Of a DNA stretch of 64,000 nucleotides, positions 1 through 11,809 are shown in pieces. The position numbers and the translations under genes were made by a program. How positions within the stretch are numbered: the first letter of the stretch is position 1; every line of letters begins with the position of its first letter. This stretch comes from Apiosordaria backusii (lineage: Eukaryota; Ascomycota; Sordariomycetes; Sordariales; Lasiosphaeriaceae), in assembly GCA_030549205.1 (NCBI GenBank), contig JAUKTV010000005.1, positions 310,001-374,000 of the forward strand. The letters are read 5' to 3'. A model generated the notes under the pieces. That model was not told the origin of the DNA and searched no databases. It saw only the letters and a program-made list of their open reading frames with translations.

Positions 1-2
1 CG

Positions 3-182
3 AGTGAGGAGGCGCCGGCTGAGACGGGGAGTGGGGAGGAGACGGTTGTGCCGGTGGCTGGAGGTGGAGGAGGGAGCCCGTTTGATACTGTTTTGGCTGT
101 TAGTGCTGGGGAGTCGAGGAGGAGTAACTTGGGGGTTGTTTTGGGAGTAGTGATTGGGATGGGGTTGTTGTTTTGGAGGTAG
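3..182 (+). CDS. 3' end of a secreted or membrane-anchored protein (partial)
   Basis: The plus-strand frame beginning at base 3 stays open to a TAG at 180-182 and gives 59 residues. They are rich in Gly, Glu, Ser and Ala and end in a hydrophobic stretch (LGVVLGVVIGMGLLFW) followed by one Arg and the stop. A Ser/Gly-rich linker followed by a terminal hydrophobic segment with almost no cytoplasmic tail is the usual shape of a GPI-anchored or C-terminally anchored fungal cell-surface protein. The gene runs off the left edge, so the domain that would name it is missing. A plain type I membrane protein is the alternative. Confidence 0.6.
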   Translation, partial: SEEAPAETGSGEETVVPVAGGGGGSPFDTVLAVSAGESRRSNLGVVLGVVIGMGLLFWR

Positions 183-865
183 TTGTTTTGGTGGTTTGGT
201 GGTTTTGGAGTGAGATATACAAGATACCCTCGCTAATTTTATTGTTTTTTGTCTTTTGATTTTGTTTTACTATGATTTGTACGAGTATGGTGGCTAAAGA
301 GGCGGCGGGAGAGATACACAAAAGATGAGAAAGGGACAGGGCAAGGCAGATATGGCGACGTGATGTGGGTTTAAGGCTAGGACTTGGATGTTTGGTGTAA
401 TTGTACTAGGAACCTACTCACTGTAACAAATAATCTCATAGGCCGACCAAGGTCAAATCTTCTTCTCACATTCTTCAATTATCAGCTCTCTGTTGGACTT
501 TGAACTCAGTTGGTATAGCACTCACAATGGCATGAAGAAAGAGACTAGACATGTACAAAAGAAACTAGAAATATATACAGCTTATCCAAAAATAACCACC
601 ATCAACAACGACATTACAAACAATCAACTGGCCTGCTTCGCCTTTTCTGCTTTGCTTTGCTTTGCTTTCATCATGACACACTCGCTTTGCTTGCTTGCTT
701 TCTTCATATACTTCATCATGAACCCTCCCCGCCGTCCCCCCTTCCTCGGGGGTTTAACCATGGCTTTCCTCGACGGCCACCTACACTAGTTCATTCATTT
801 CCCCCCCCCAAACCCCCCAAACCCCTCCTCCTTATCATCCTATCCCTTACACTCCTCAGGTTTAT
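183..865. other. Non-coding spacer between convergent genes
   Basis: This stretch lies between the stop codons of two converging genes and should hold both 3' UTRs. It contains T-rich and CT-rich runs. I see no convincing reading frame, tRNA or repeat family in it. Confidence 0.5.
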
Positions 866-1751
866 TTACTTCGACACACTCGCCCACAAATCCCCCATCT
901 GAATAACACCGGGAACACTCGCCAGCGCACCCACCACCATCTCCGTCATGCCCGGAACACCCCCCTCCACACTCCAATGCACCGTCAGCGGCGCCCACGC
1001 CAAGCTCTTTGCCAGCTTCCTCTTCCACTCCCTCGTTTCTTTCAGCTCCTCCTTCTCATCATCCAGCTTCTTCCCCCTCGCTCCCCCGCCCCCCATCCGC
1101 TCAGCAAGCAACCTCCCAATCTCAATCCCTACAAACGCGGCCCAGAACCTCGCCGACCATTTATACGCCTGTCCCTGCTGGGCGGGTGTCCAACCCATTA
1201 CTCCTCGAGAGCTCAAATAAGCGCCATTTTCCAGCCCTTGCAACAGGACACAGAGGACTAGTCGGATGTACTCGAGTGTTTTGGCTGGGATGGACGTGGT
1301 GGGGGAGGCAACGATGGAACGGCCCCAGGAGTAGATCCCTAGGAGAGCCCACAAGCGTAAAATGACGCGGGATTCGGACATCAACGCGGAGAGGTTGTTT
1401 AGGCGCTTGGCGAGGAGGGTGAATAATGTCTTGCGGGCGAGGGGGTTGGAGGAGGTTTTGGAGAGGAGGGTGGTGGTGCGGGAGGAGGTGAGGATCGCGG
1501 CGGTGAGTTTGGAGGTGTAGCATAAGAAGAGCATGACGGTGTCGATGCCGGAGGGGGTGGAGAGGCATTTCTCTAGGCGGGAGAGGAAGAGGTTTGTGGA
1601 GGCGGGGAGGTTGGCGAGCAAAGTGGTTAAAGGGATGGCGGGGGGGAGGTGGTGATTGGTTTGGAGGGGGGGAGGGGATGGGGTCACCGGAGGGGAGATC
1701 GGCGATGGGTTGGGAGGGGAGGGAGGTGATTTCGGTGGTGGTGGTGGACAT
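866..1751 (-). CDS. PEX11: PEX11-family peroxisomal membrane protein, frame unresolved near the N terminus
   Basis: The main frame (1687 down to 866) has PEX11 features: an N-terminal segment reading RLEKCLSTPSGIDTVMLFL, a helix with LARKTLFTLLAKRLNNLSAL, and a C-terminal block APLTVHWSVEGG. PEX11 proteins sit in the peroxisomal membrane and promote elongation and division. The best start is the ATG at 1751, which has a near-ideal context (GCCACCATGT) and opens MSTTTTEITSLPSQPIADLP. That frame is offset by one base from the PEX11 frame. Either a 115-nt intron (1687-1573, GTGACC...CCTAG, phase 1) joins them and rebuilds a Glu codon, or one base is extra in the C7 runs near 1630-1680. The donor is weak and the intron would remove conserved-looking residues, so an indel is at least as likely. 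Fungi have several PEX11 paralogues, and the C type is my guess. Confidence 0.65.
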
Positions 1752-2712
1752 GGTGGCGGTTGTTGGTGGTGGTGAGAGAAAGGCGGTTGTTGTGGAAAAG
1801 GAGTGAAAGTGAGGTGAGATGTAGATTGCGATGTAAATGCGACGAGGCTGATAGACTAACAAGAGCGGTAAACAGCAGCTCTTTACTATCGGTAAAATAA
1901 AGTGCGGGGAAAGCTTCCAAGCTCCAACTCTTAGAAACAACAGAACTGGAGAAAGATAAAGGACAATATGAAAAGAAACCTGGCTATCGAATTCCGAACG
2001 GGAGACAGCGCATAACAAAAGCAGTTTAATAATTGTTCCTGGCTAACAACTTACCCCAAAATCCCCACATCATCCTCTGACAATGTGACCCGAAGTGCAA
2101 TCCGGGGTCCGCTGCCCAGCAAATTCGCTGGCGCTTCTGTTCGCCAAGCAGCTCGGTCCCCGTTCGACAACCTCGGCTCGCTGCGGCAGACCATTCCGTC
2201 TCCCCTTGTTCCGGTCGCTCCATGGCCGGAACATTCTCTCATTTGGTGAACCCCCTCGACAGCCTCCACCGAGATAAAAGGCATCAAGATCTTATCAATC
2301 TAATCATTGATCATCTTCCTTGTCCATCTCCTGGTAAGAAACCAGGGTGTCTGGTCTTGGAAGTCTTGGAAGTAAACTGACTCGAGCAGCACACGTGGGA
2401 TTTATCCGGGACCCGGACCGTTGTAGATCAGATAAAGAGCATTGTTTCCATCTTCAAGGCCATAAAACATGTCGAGAAAGTTTCAGAGCATGCCAATATT
2501 TTTGATACATACAGAAGAAAAAAGTCATTTGCCCCTAGTCTATTTCCCGCCAAAAAGACAAGCCAGTCTAGCCCATGTTCTATTAGGTTAGGTGCCCCCC
2601 CGAGACTCCGTCATTAACAAGACAACTACACAAAGGGAATGATGAAAACCCGCTCATCCATGATCGCACGCGGTGGGTCTCGAAACGAGAGAAGAAAAAG
2701 TTGGCAGCAAAA
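1752..2712. other. Intergenic: PEX11 promoter side and NADH dehydrogenase 3' side
   Basis: This is 961 bases between two minus-strand genes. It should contain the PEX11 5' UTR and promoter and the 3' UTR of the NADH dehydrogenase. An ATCAGATAA box, which matches the extended fungal GATA-factor consensus, lies at 2427-2435. It is about 680 bases upstream of the PEX11 ATG, so any link is speculative. No gene is recognisable. Confidence 0.45.
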
Positions 2713-4534
2713 TTACTCCCGGGAGAGATCGCGGCCGAACAACTTGGACTTGAGCCAGTCGTTGATGACCAGCAGACGATTCCTGGTGCTGAAGCACATG
2801 CTGATGTACGCGCTCCTCCAGAAGAGATAGGTCAAGCCACCGGCGGCGGCGACGTTGCCGTTGAACCATGTGACGTCAGCGACAGCCTTCTCGCTGCCAA
2901 TATAAGCGAGGGAACCCTGGTGACTGTAGTGGAAGGGCTTCACGTCCTTGATACGGCGGAGCTGGCGCTCATACTCCTCGATCTCGCGCGAGATCTCGGC
3001 CGTGTTGCCGGGCTGGAGGTTCAGAGACCCGCTGAGCTCAGTAATCTTGCTCTCGAGGGCCTCCGTTCTGGCCATGTTGTTGAACAGGCGGGCCAAGAAG
3101 TTGCCTTCCTGACTGGCAACCTGGGCAGTAGGCGCGTATCCGGCAACAGCGCAGTCACCTACGGCCCAGATGTCACGGGCACCCTGCACAACAAGGTACT
3201 CGTTCACAGCTAGACCACGGCGAGAGTTCTTTTGCGCTGGAATGCGCGACATGAGGTCCTGAACGACGGGACGAACGGCATTGCCAGTGGCCCAGACGAG
3301 AAGGCCATAGGGGAAAACGATCGTCTCCTGAGTACCATCGGGGCGCGTAGCCACGGCCTCGACCGTCTTGTCCGTGACCTTCTTGACCATGGTCTTGGTG
3401 TGAATGTTAATCTTTTCCTCCTTGAAGGTACTCTCGGTGTACTCAATAAGCTGCTTGGAGAAGCTGGGAAGAACGTTGGGGAGCGCCTCGATCAGCGTCA
3501 CGCGGAAGCGGTCGCTGATCTCGGGAACCAGCTTCTTGATGTCCTCCTCGAAGAAGTCCTGCAGCTCACCGGCAAACTCGACACCAGTCGGGCCACCACC
3601 AACAACCACCATGTGCATGAGACGTTCAATCTCCTCGGGGGACTGGTCCTTGAAGGCAGCCGTCTCGACACAGTCCATAATCCTTTTGCGGATTCTTTGG
3701 GCGTCACCAATCTCCTTCAGGAAGCACGAGTGCTCGCGGACACCGGGAATGCCGAATGTCGCATTCTCGGCACCGACACCGACCACCAACATGTCGTAGG
3801 GAACCTCGGTCTCGGTCATGTCACCCTTGATTTCCGAGTTGTCAAAGATGCGCACCACCTTGCGGTCGGGGTCGATGGAACTAGCTTCGGCCTCGTAGAA
3901 TCTTGCGCTCCCCTTCTTGGAGCGCAAAATTGTGCGGATGGGCTCCATGATGGAGCGGTGCTCGATGGTGCCGGTCGTGCATGATGGGAGAAGAGGGGTG
4001 AAGAGGAAGTAGTTGCGCGGCGAGATGACGATGACGTTGTAGTTTTCGGTATCGAGACGCTTCAGGAGAGAGACAGAGCCCCAGCCGGTACCTGTTGTGG
4101 GTTAGTTATCTGATCACCCGTGCGCGAACTGGGTAGGCAGTCTAATGCAATGCGATGTACTCACCGAGAATGACAAGCGTCTTCTTGGTCGGGTCTGGCT
4201 CGGACTGGGGCTCTGGGTGTCTGTCCTCGTAGATGCCGTAGCCGATGTAGGCGACACCGGCGATGGCAGAGAGGTATCCCAGCCTCCACGCCCACCTCAG
4301 CGTCCGGAATCGGCACTTCTTGGGAGGCTGAGGAGCAGGAGTGGCCTGGTCGGCACATCCGCGTCTGAATTGCCTCGGGACAGGTCCTTGTAAGCTACCA
4401 AAAGCAGGTCTGGCGGCAACCGTCTTGCGTGACGACTGGATGAATAATCTGGGTCCGACCTGAGAGGACTGGAGCAGAGCGGCGCCCGAACGGGGCACCG
4501 CAAGCTGCGCGAGGGCTCGCGACGACGAGGACAT
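2713..4534 (-). CDS. Mitochondrial alternative (type II) NADH:ubiquinone oxidoreductase
   Basis: There are two exons, 4534-4165 and 4091-2713, giving 582 aa. The intron (4164-4092, 73 nt) has GTGAGT, branch point CTAAC and an AG end. The protein transfers electrons from NADH to ubiquinone through FAD without pumping protons, on the inner mitochondrial membrane. The N terminus is Ser/Arg/Ala-rich like a mitochondrial presequence, followed by a transmembrane segment (GYLSAIAGVAYIGYGIY) just before the core, as in external NDE enzymes. Signature sites are the FAD-binding GTGWGS (about residues 124-129), the NADH-binding VVVGGGPTGVEFAGEL (about 285-300), VWATGN and WAVGDCA. There is no obvious EF-hand insertion, so it resembles the NDE2 or NDI type rather than calcium-binding NDE1. 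The ATG at 4534 is chosen because the upstream in-frame stretch has no targeting character. Internal versus external orientation is not proven. Confidence 0.9.
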
Positions 4535-7500
4535 TGCCCGATCGGCAAACACGGAAAGGCCGGCGATATCAGGAAAGGGGCCCGGGAAGAGTCCGATTTC
4601 GAGGCGGCGGGCGCAACGCAGAGTACCAGCTGTTGGGCTAGGTAGGTATGGTAGGGAAAGGCTGAAGTATAAAGACGGAGGACTCGAAGAAACAAGCAAA
4701 AAAATTGCAGATGTCGCCAGGTGATAAGGCACAAGGAGGAGTCGATGAGGTGGTGATGGTTAGTGACTAACCATGGAGCTTGGGAGACCCCTGCAAGCAG
4801 TTTCTTTCAACTTTTTCTGATTTTATCCTATTCGGCGCTTCTGCTCAGCGGGACCCCCACCCACCCAGCCAGCCATTCAGACCACGGGAGGCCAGTCCCA
4901 GCACTCCACTCTCCTTCGTTGCCAAGGGGCTCTGCAAGGATCCCATGGATGACGACACAACTCTGGGTTCAATTTTTTCTAAAGTTTTGAAACGTTGCTG
5001 GCGATGCATGGCCATTGTCGCAGCAAAAGAGTCATTTTCTGAACTGCCGCGTCCGGAGACTGGAGCTTTCTCAGCAAACAACCCATCGACCGGGAGACAA
5101 GGGAATTTCCGTATTTCGGAGACACACAGGGTGACAGTGACAGGGCTGACAGACGGCGTGGGCGGGAAAGAAACCGCTCAAACAACCAAGCCCTTCGACT
5201 CAGCAGATAAGGGGGCTGACCTAGAACATGATAATGATATCCGTACCCTAGTGTAGTGTTGAGCCTAGGCCTCGCCCACGTTGAGAATACTTTAAAACCT
5301 CGCATGTTTGTCATCAATTGTTGCCCCCCACACCCATCCCATTTTATTTGCGCAATTGGCACTTGTTCCTGCACCTAATTCAGCCCGTCTCAGCGGCGAG
5401 AAAAGGATGAAGTCGGACGACATGCAATTGCAATTCCAGTCTGTGGTTGCGATTAGGGTGCATCCTGGAATGACGTTCAGAGCAACCCCGCCAGCTCCGC
5501 TATCACATGCGGGTCCATGATGGCCCGTGCCTCTTACGCGCGCAGCATGTGCACGGGCCCTCCGAGGGCTCCGATTCCAAGTCCGGCCCGAAGTCCATCT
5601 CCGTGCACGGCTCCGGAGGGGAAGGCCGTTGCCAAGCCTGTTCAGGGGAGCTCCGGGTGGGACTCTGCTCTCCGGAAAAATGCCCGTTGGGTCTCAAGCA
5701 TCCCGCATACTTTGAGAATTCAGCAAACTCTGAAGCGAAGCCTTCTAGCAACCTGAAAACCCTGGATTGGGGGGTTGTCCCTTCCACCACCGACACATGC
5801 AAGACAGCCACCCACTGCCAGTCATTGCCGGCTGCCACCGAGGCTGCTGCCGTCGGAAGAATTAGGAAGGGAAGGCACATGTGAGATGGCTCCGAGCAAA
5901 CCCGCAATCAGTTGGGGAAATCTTGGTCTTGTTGGCCATCACCATTCAGAAGCAGAGTATCCGTCCCGAGGGCTGCGAGTGCGAATCAGCGCCTTCTTCA
6001 TTGCCGCCGTCCCGAGTCTTCCTCTTCGAATCTATTCCCGTTCTTTTCGGCTTCCGGGTGGCCGCCCTCTTCGACTTCTGGTTCGCGATTCCTGATGTTC
6101 TCGGAGCATATTCGCCCGGTCGTTTGATCTCTGACACAGACAACCTGTGTGCCTGATGCTCGCCCGGCCCGCATCCCCTCATCGGCTTGCATGAATGATC
6201 TTCAATGATCTGGTCACCCGCCAAAACTGGGCCCCTTGCACCCCGCATCTGGCTGAAGCCTGGCCTGCTAACCTGCCTGTCATCCAGCTTGCCGTCACCG
6301 TCCCCCGTACGGGGTGATGTACCTGCATTACACACCCGGCCCCTGACCTGCAGGCTATCAAGTTCAAGTTCAGGCTATCAAGCACAAGCATTGTTTCCCC
6401 AGGAAATCTGGAGGAAGCTACTGGTGTTCAGTTTCGTGACGCTTTCGGGATTGTCACTCTCACATATTCTACGCGACTGATCACCTCCATGCCGTCTCTT
6501 GTTCGGTGCTTGTGAATGCTTAACTGACACGTTGAACAGGAAGCACAAGATGTTACAGCGGTACTGACTTGGCGGAGTTTCTGATATCGGGTCGAAGCTC
6601 CAAGCTCCGAGTCTTGGCGATGGTCTTCGGCATCTTCCCCCGCCCAACTTCGCCGGTCAGAACAAAATCACGAATTCATTGCCTCATGCAATTAAAAGTC
6701 TGCTTTCCCTCACTCTCGCGTAGTTTTTTCTCACCTCATGAAGCGACTGCTACCTCGAACTCAGTGTATGAGAAAGAGTCGCTCCCCACTTTTTGGCTCT
6801 CGTCGCTCGGCTGAAACGCGACATCCATGGCTGAGACATCGAGCCCCCTGTTCTCCTGTCACAACTCAATTGCTCCCCTTCCACTTTCAGACGTCAGGCA
6901 TAGGCCAGTGCACATCTCAACAACCAGACCGCTCCCACATGCACGCACTGGGGAGGAAGCGTGGCCGATGGACGAATGGGCTTGCAGCCGGACCAAGTCT
7001 CACCACGGGCACGCTGTCCCCAATCTTCCTCACGTCAATGCCGAGTGTTGCACGAGCAGTCCCTGAAGTCCATCTCTTGGATGAGGCTCTTTTCAGACGC
7101 GCCTCATTGGCTACCGAGAGATCTCCCCGCAGCCGGCAAGGCAATGGCACTCGACCACACGATCCGAGTCTGGGAAGTCCCTGGCCCTATTCCCAATCGA
7201 GCTGACACCTCGCAACGTCTCTCCTTTGCCCGCTCACACCCCCTTCGTTCGCCCCCGGCTGTGGTCCCCCACTAGGAAGGAGCTCTTGATTGTTCCTCTG
7301 AAGCCGGAACGAGTAGGTATCCCTGTACCATCTCCGGCTCTTGGTATCCTGTCTGAGCCAGTCTGCGGGGCAAAGGCTGGCAGAATGAGAGCTCTTGGTT
7401 TTGCTCGAGCCATCCCGGTTGTCTCTTCTGGAAAGCTTGGGCTCTTGGTTCGTCATGCACCCACACCCCAGGTGGCGGTTGATCAGTCCTGGTTCTGGCT

Positions 7501-7839
7501 CGTTACCGCTCTCTCTTCTCACCACACTTTTCTTTCTTTCACTCTATTCTTCCTGCCGCCTGTTCCATTCTTTTCTTTCCGCAGGGCCGGTTTCCCGTTG
7601 CTTTCGTTCTTGTATACTAATTTCACTTTGGATATTCTATCCATAATTCTTTTGTTCGTCTTTCTTGTCTCTCATTTTAGCTTGCAAGTTTATTTTTATC
7701 CCTAGTGGAAACCCGACATTACCATTCAGAAACCGAGAGGCAGTTATCCATGAAATCTAGGATATGATCAAGCTGGGCGGTCTGACCCGATCATCAGTGG
7801 AAAGTCCCAAGGCAAGCTTGGAATACTCGAGAGGAGGGA
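4535..7839. other. Long non-coding region between divergent genes
   Basis: This is 3.3 kb between the start codons of the NADH dehydrogenase (-) and the Asn/Gly-rich membrane protein (+). Several short open frames exist on both strands, but none shows a recognisable domain, intron structure or amino-acid composition of a real protein. The CT-rich block at 7500-7690 just upstream of the plus-strand gene resembles fungal promoter or 5' UTR sequence. An unannotated ncRNA or a fast-evolving small gene cannot be excluded. Confidence 0.45.
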
Positions 7840-10284
7840 ATGGCACCTTTACGTCGTCAAACGAAGTCTATCGTACGAGGAAGGAGGGAAGGGGATGCTC
7901 AGATGTTGGAAAGCAGAGAGCTGCACATTCGACAAGATATTGGGGACGGCGAAGACGAGGAGACTCGACTGCGGCGTTTTAGGTTTGGTAATAACCGGAA
8001 CGACAACGACAGAAATAACGGGGATGACCGGGGCGGTAACAACAACGACGACGATAACAACGGTGGCAGGGGCGGCCTCGGTAACAATAGGGGTGGAAAC
8101 CGGGATGGGGGAGGCAATGATAGAAACGGGGATGGGAACAACCGGAACGGCAGGTTTGGGGGAAACCGAGGCAACGACAGAGGGGGCAATAACAATAATA
8201 ATGACAACGACGACGATGACAACAATGGCGGTAATGGCGGTAACCGATTTGGCGGTAATGGCAACAGAAGATTCAGAGGTGGGTTCAGAAACGGAAACGG
8301 AAATGGTAACGGGAATGGCAACGGGAATGGCAACGGGAATGGTAACGGGAATGGAAACGGGAATGGTAACAACGGGAACGATGCGAACCCTCCTGAAGGA
8401 GATCCTTCCGTGTCGCCGCCTCCCTCGGTGGACTCGCCACCGCCAGAACCGGCGCCAGTCGAGTCCGTACCACCTGAGTCTGTACCGGCCGAACCTGTAC
8501 CGGCCGAACCTGTACCGGCAGAGCCCGTACCGGGCGAGCCTTCGCCGTCAGAAGCCATACCCGTCGAGCCTATCCCTCCAGAACCAACGCCTGTCCCAAG
8601 CCCTCCTCCGGTAGCAGAGAATCCTGGAGCCCCGCCCAATCCGGGTGTGATCGTTTTACAGTCGCAAATAGAAGCAACTCCGACAGCAGAGGTAAGCTTT
8701 CCCCACGAGCACGGAAAAATAAGTCTATTGCTAATTTGATGTAGGGAATCCCGACTGTGACCGATTTCATACCTGTCGCAACGGCGACGAACTTGGATGC
8801 GTCAACGGGATTCTTGACCGAGATTGGCGAAAACGGCCCACTGTCAGACGGGGCTGTTCCCTTTCCCGCAGACCCAACATCTACGCCGCTTCCAGTGCCT
8901 GATATTGTAAATCTTCCTGGTGGCGATCGGGATGGCAATGGTGCTGGACCAACAAGCACTGGTTCTCCCGACGATAGCAACCGTATTGAGGCTCCTCAAG
9001 GGGGTATGGATCCAACTGCGGAGAGGGTTCTGATCTCTGTGGGATCGATTGGTACGTTGTTACCCCCATGTCCGTGGGAATATTACTAACAACAGGTCAA
9101 CAGGGGCGTTTGTCTTGATCTGCTTTATTGTGTGGATGGTGCGGAGGACAATGAAGAAGTCCAGGCTATCCGGCACTGTTGCTAGTACAGGATCTGGCGG
9201 TGGACTGTCTTTCTTTGGACGTAAGAACTCGCATCAATCGGCGCCTTCAACCGTCACGCTTTCTCCTCCTCCGAAATACCGCGAGAAGGATGAGGTGCCG
9301 GTGGTCCCTCAAGCGGAGGAATATTATCCTCCCGAGAAGACGAAAGAAGAGCCGCAACTACAGTCACAACTACCACCAGCGCCATCTGAGCAACAGGCAA
9401 TTCAGCCACAAGCCTTGCAGGCGACCTTGCCTTTACAACCGCAACAACAGCCTCAGCTTCCACCCCTTCAGACATCATTCCCTGCTCAACAGCCGCAGGT
9501 TCCCTTCACTGGCTATTACCAGTCCTCATACAACGCTGACATGACGTACGATCCAACCAACGCCTTCAACATCATGCCCCCCTCCGTACGCTATTCTCAC
9601 CAGCAACAAGAGTCCTTCAGTTCCACCAACGCGGCACAGTTTGGAGCCTTTATGGTCCGCACTGACCATGCAAACGGTACATATGCGAACGGTGTCTCGC
9701 CAATTACCACCTATTACACCCCGTCCCCCATCGCTCAGCAATCACATCAGCCGCAGCAACTCCCCGTGCCCTATAACCTTGTGTATCAGGGAGCCGGCCG
9801 GAGATCACTAGTATCATCCCTCTCGTCAGGCTTTGGCGATGGTGCCGAGATAGTAACGTCTGCTACGCGTCTTACACCACCCCAGCCAGTTGCCCCCGCG
9901 GCCAGGTCGTCGAGTCATTACTCAACGAGGTTTTCTTATGTATCACCAGTGCAGCAACAGCCGCCGCCATTACCGCCGCAGCAACAGGACCAGAGAGACA
10001 CAGTCTACACGCAAGCAAGCGAGGACCAGCCTCCTCGGTTTCGATCACTGAGCTCGTGGGTGGAGCAGCAGACTGGGCGAATCCAGCGGACGCAAGAGCG
10101 AGACCCAACGTATCAAGTGCAACAAGGACAGGTGATGCCTGGGCATCCGGGAATACCTGGGATTCACAACCCGCCGGACGAGCAGAGCTTCGGGATGATG
10201 ATGCAGGATGATGAGGTGCCGAGGAGGGTGGAGAGCGCGTTGGCGAATATGAGCCCGACCGGGGGAAGCAGGGTAGCACCATGA
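7840..10284 (+). CDS. Low-complexity single-pass membrane protein (Asn/Gly-rich outside, Gln/Pro-rich inside)
   Basis: There are three exons, 7840-8691, 8745-9051 and 9104-10284, giving 779 aa. Introns of 53 and 52 nt carry GTAAGC...TAG and GTACGT...CAG, the second with a CTAAC branch point. The layout is a charged start, an Asn/Gly/Asp-rich tract with NGNGNG repeats (about residues 45-180), a Pro/Glu block built on PVPAEP, a Ser/Thr/Pro stretch, one transmembrane helix formed across the second splice junction (SIGAFVLICFIVWMV) followed by basic RRTMKKS, and a long Gln/Pro-rich tail. No cleavable signal peptide is visible, so the helix may act as a signal anchor. The shape resembles fungal wall or stress sensors, but there is no WSC or other named domain. 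I do not recognise the family. Confidence 0.75.
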
Positions 10285-11202
10285 GAGTTATGACGAAGTT
10301 TGAGCGAGTTTCATGTATCTTATCTATAGTCGGAAGATTATGATATAACTACATGACACACCCGCCAATCTCTGCCCCGCCCTCTTGCTTCATTGTTGTT
10401 CACGAGCCTGGTTGCTTGGGACACGCTAATATCATTCTGGAAACAGAGTAGGCAGGGGTTGGTTGGCTGGTTCTGTCTCCTCAACCAGAGTTATTTTCTC
10501 TTTTTTTCATTCTTTTAGGATTTTCGAAAAATATGGCGCGGCGAGCGGGAATTGAGAGTCTGGAACTTCTTTTTATGTAATTCTTTATTTCACTTCTACT
10601 TACCTAGTTGTGTTGCTTTATCGGATACCCATATATACCAACCTTTTCACTCGTTTTTATTTATTTCAAAAAAGGGAGGTTTTTATCCTGGGGGGAATCG
10701 CTGCTTTGGGCTCGGCTAGTTGCCTACCTACATGGACAAATTTAACGGATAGGTAGTTCATTATATCACACCTACAAGTCATGCCACACCTATTTGAATG
10801 CTCTCTAAATTTGGTACGTTGTGCAAAGAGCCGCTGGTAAACTGAGTGGCATCTTTGTTCTCGCCACTGGCGCTCTTGCATTGCATCTCTTCCAGTAGCT
10901 ACACGACACACTCTCTATTCTTGAGTTACTGGTTCTCTCAATGATTCCGTTCTGATGCCATGTCAGATCATACCATAATATTCCCCGACCCGAGAGAAAA
11001 AGCAATGAAAAACGATAACAATAAAAAAATCAACAAAATCACAACTTGCCCATAATAATAAAATGTCCATCAAAACATCCCTCACTTTCATAAAGTAACC
11101 GACCAAACTCCCAAAAAGTCAAAAACCAAGAAATCCCAAGCTACCAACTCCATATCCCATATGCTTACTCCCCCCCGAGGTGTGTGTGTTGGGGTTCAGC
11201 GT
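10285..11202. other. Spacer between convergent genes
   Basis: This is 918 bases between the stop codons of the membrane protein (+) and the Yippee gene (-). It is T-rich then A-rich, as expected for two 3' UTRs. No gene, repeat or RNA structure is recognised. Confidence 0.5.
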
Positions 11203-11761
11203 TTAATTAACATTGCAAAGCAGCTCCGCCTCGAGGATGAACTTGCCCTCCTTGTACTTTTCCGAGCTCTCATAGGCCCTGTCGTACTTCCACCCGACCA
11301 CGTCCTTGCACTGCCGGCACTGAATGTCGCGGACGACGTGCCGACCGGTTGTCATGTTGCGTTCCGAGGGGGCGCCTGCTTCGACGTTGACGACCGTGTT
11401 GAAGAGGTAGGCTTTGCCGTGTTGGCCGCGGAAGTTCTGCGTGCGAGCGTCAGCGAGCTGTAAATGTAGCGAGGGTCTCACGAAAAATTCTATTATCAAC
11501 CTCTCCCTTTCCTCTCGCTGATCCTCTTCATGGCCTCCTGTCCAGTGATACCGGGGGGTTGGTGTAAGAGATAACGGGAGAGGGGCAACAGAATTATGTG
11601 TAAGGGATGGCGCTGTGAAGGCGCGGGATAGGGTAGAATGTGGGGAGCAGGAAAAGACATACCCTGGAAATGATCTCATGCGCGTTCGCCAGATGAGCCT
11701 TGCAGTTCTTGCACCCGTAGATTTTGTCCGAGTTGAGGTAGGTGTTGTATGTCAGGCCCAT
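11203..11761 (-). CDS. Yippee-family zinc-binding protein
   Basis: There are two exons, 11761-11663 and 11436-11203, giving 110 aa, the usual length for the family. The intron is 226 nt (GTATGTC...CGCAG, phase 0). Yippee proteins fold around one zinc held by two CxxC pairs. Here they are CKNC (residues 17-20) and CRQC, with the family hallmarks FRGQHGKAYLFNTVVNV and VVGWKYDRAYE between and after them. Human YPEL and yeast Moh1 are relatives, and the biochemical role of the family is poorly defined. The start has an excellent context (ACCATGG), supplied by the hexanucleotide repeat that abuts it. Confidence 0.92.
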
Positions 11762-11809
11762 GGTTGCGGTTGCGGTTGCGGTTGCGGTTGCGGTTGCGGT
11801 TGCGGTTGC
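11762..11809. repeat. GGTTGC hexanucleotide repeat, 8 copies
   Basis: Eight perfect GGTTGC units lie immediately upstream of the Yippee start codon. On the mRNA strand they read as GCAACC repeats running directly into ATGG. The same motif occurs as 7 copies at 53925-53966. Confidence 0.95.

Noticed and set aside
2427..2435. ATCAGATAA box as an iron-responsive GATA site
   Set aside because: It matches the extended consensus but lies far from the ferric reductase and about 680 bases from the nearest start; a single match can be chance.
5308..7705. Candidate small genes in the 3.3-kb gap upstream of the membrane protein
   Set aside because: Frames are short and overlapping on both strands, without domain, splice structure or sensible start context.
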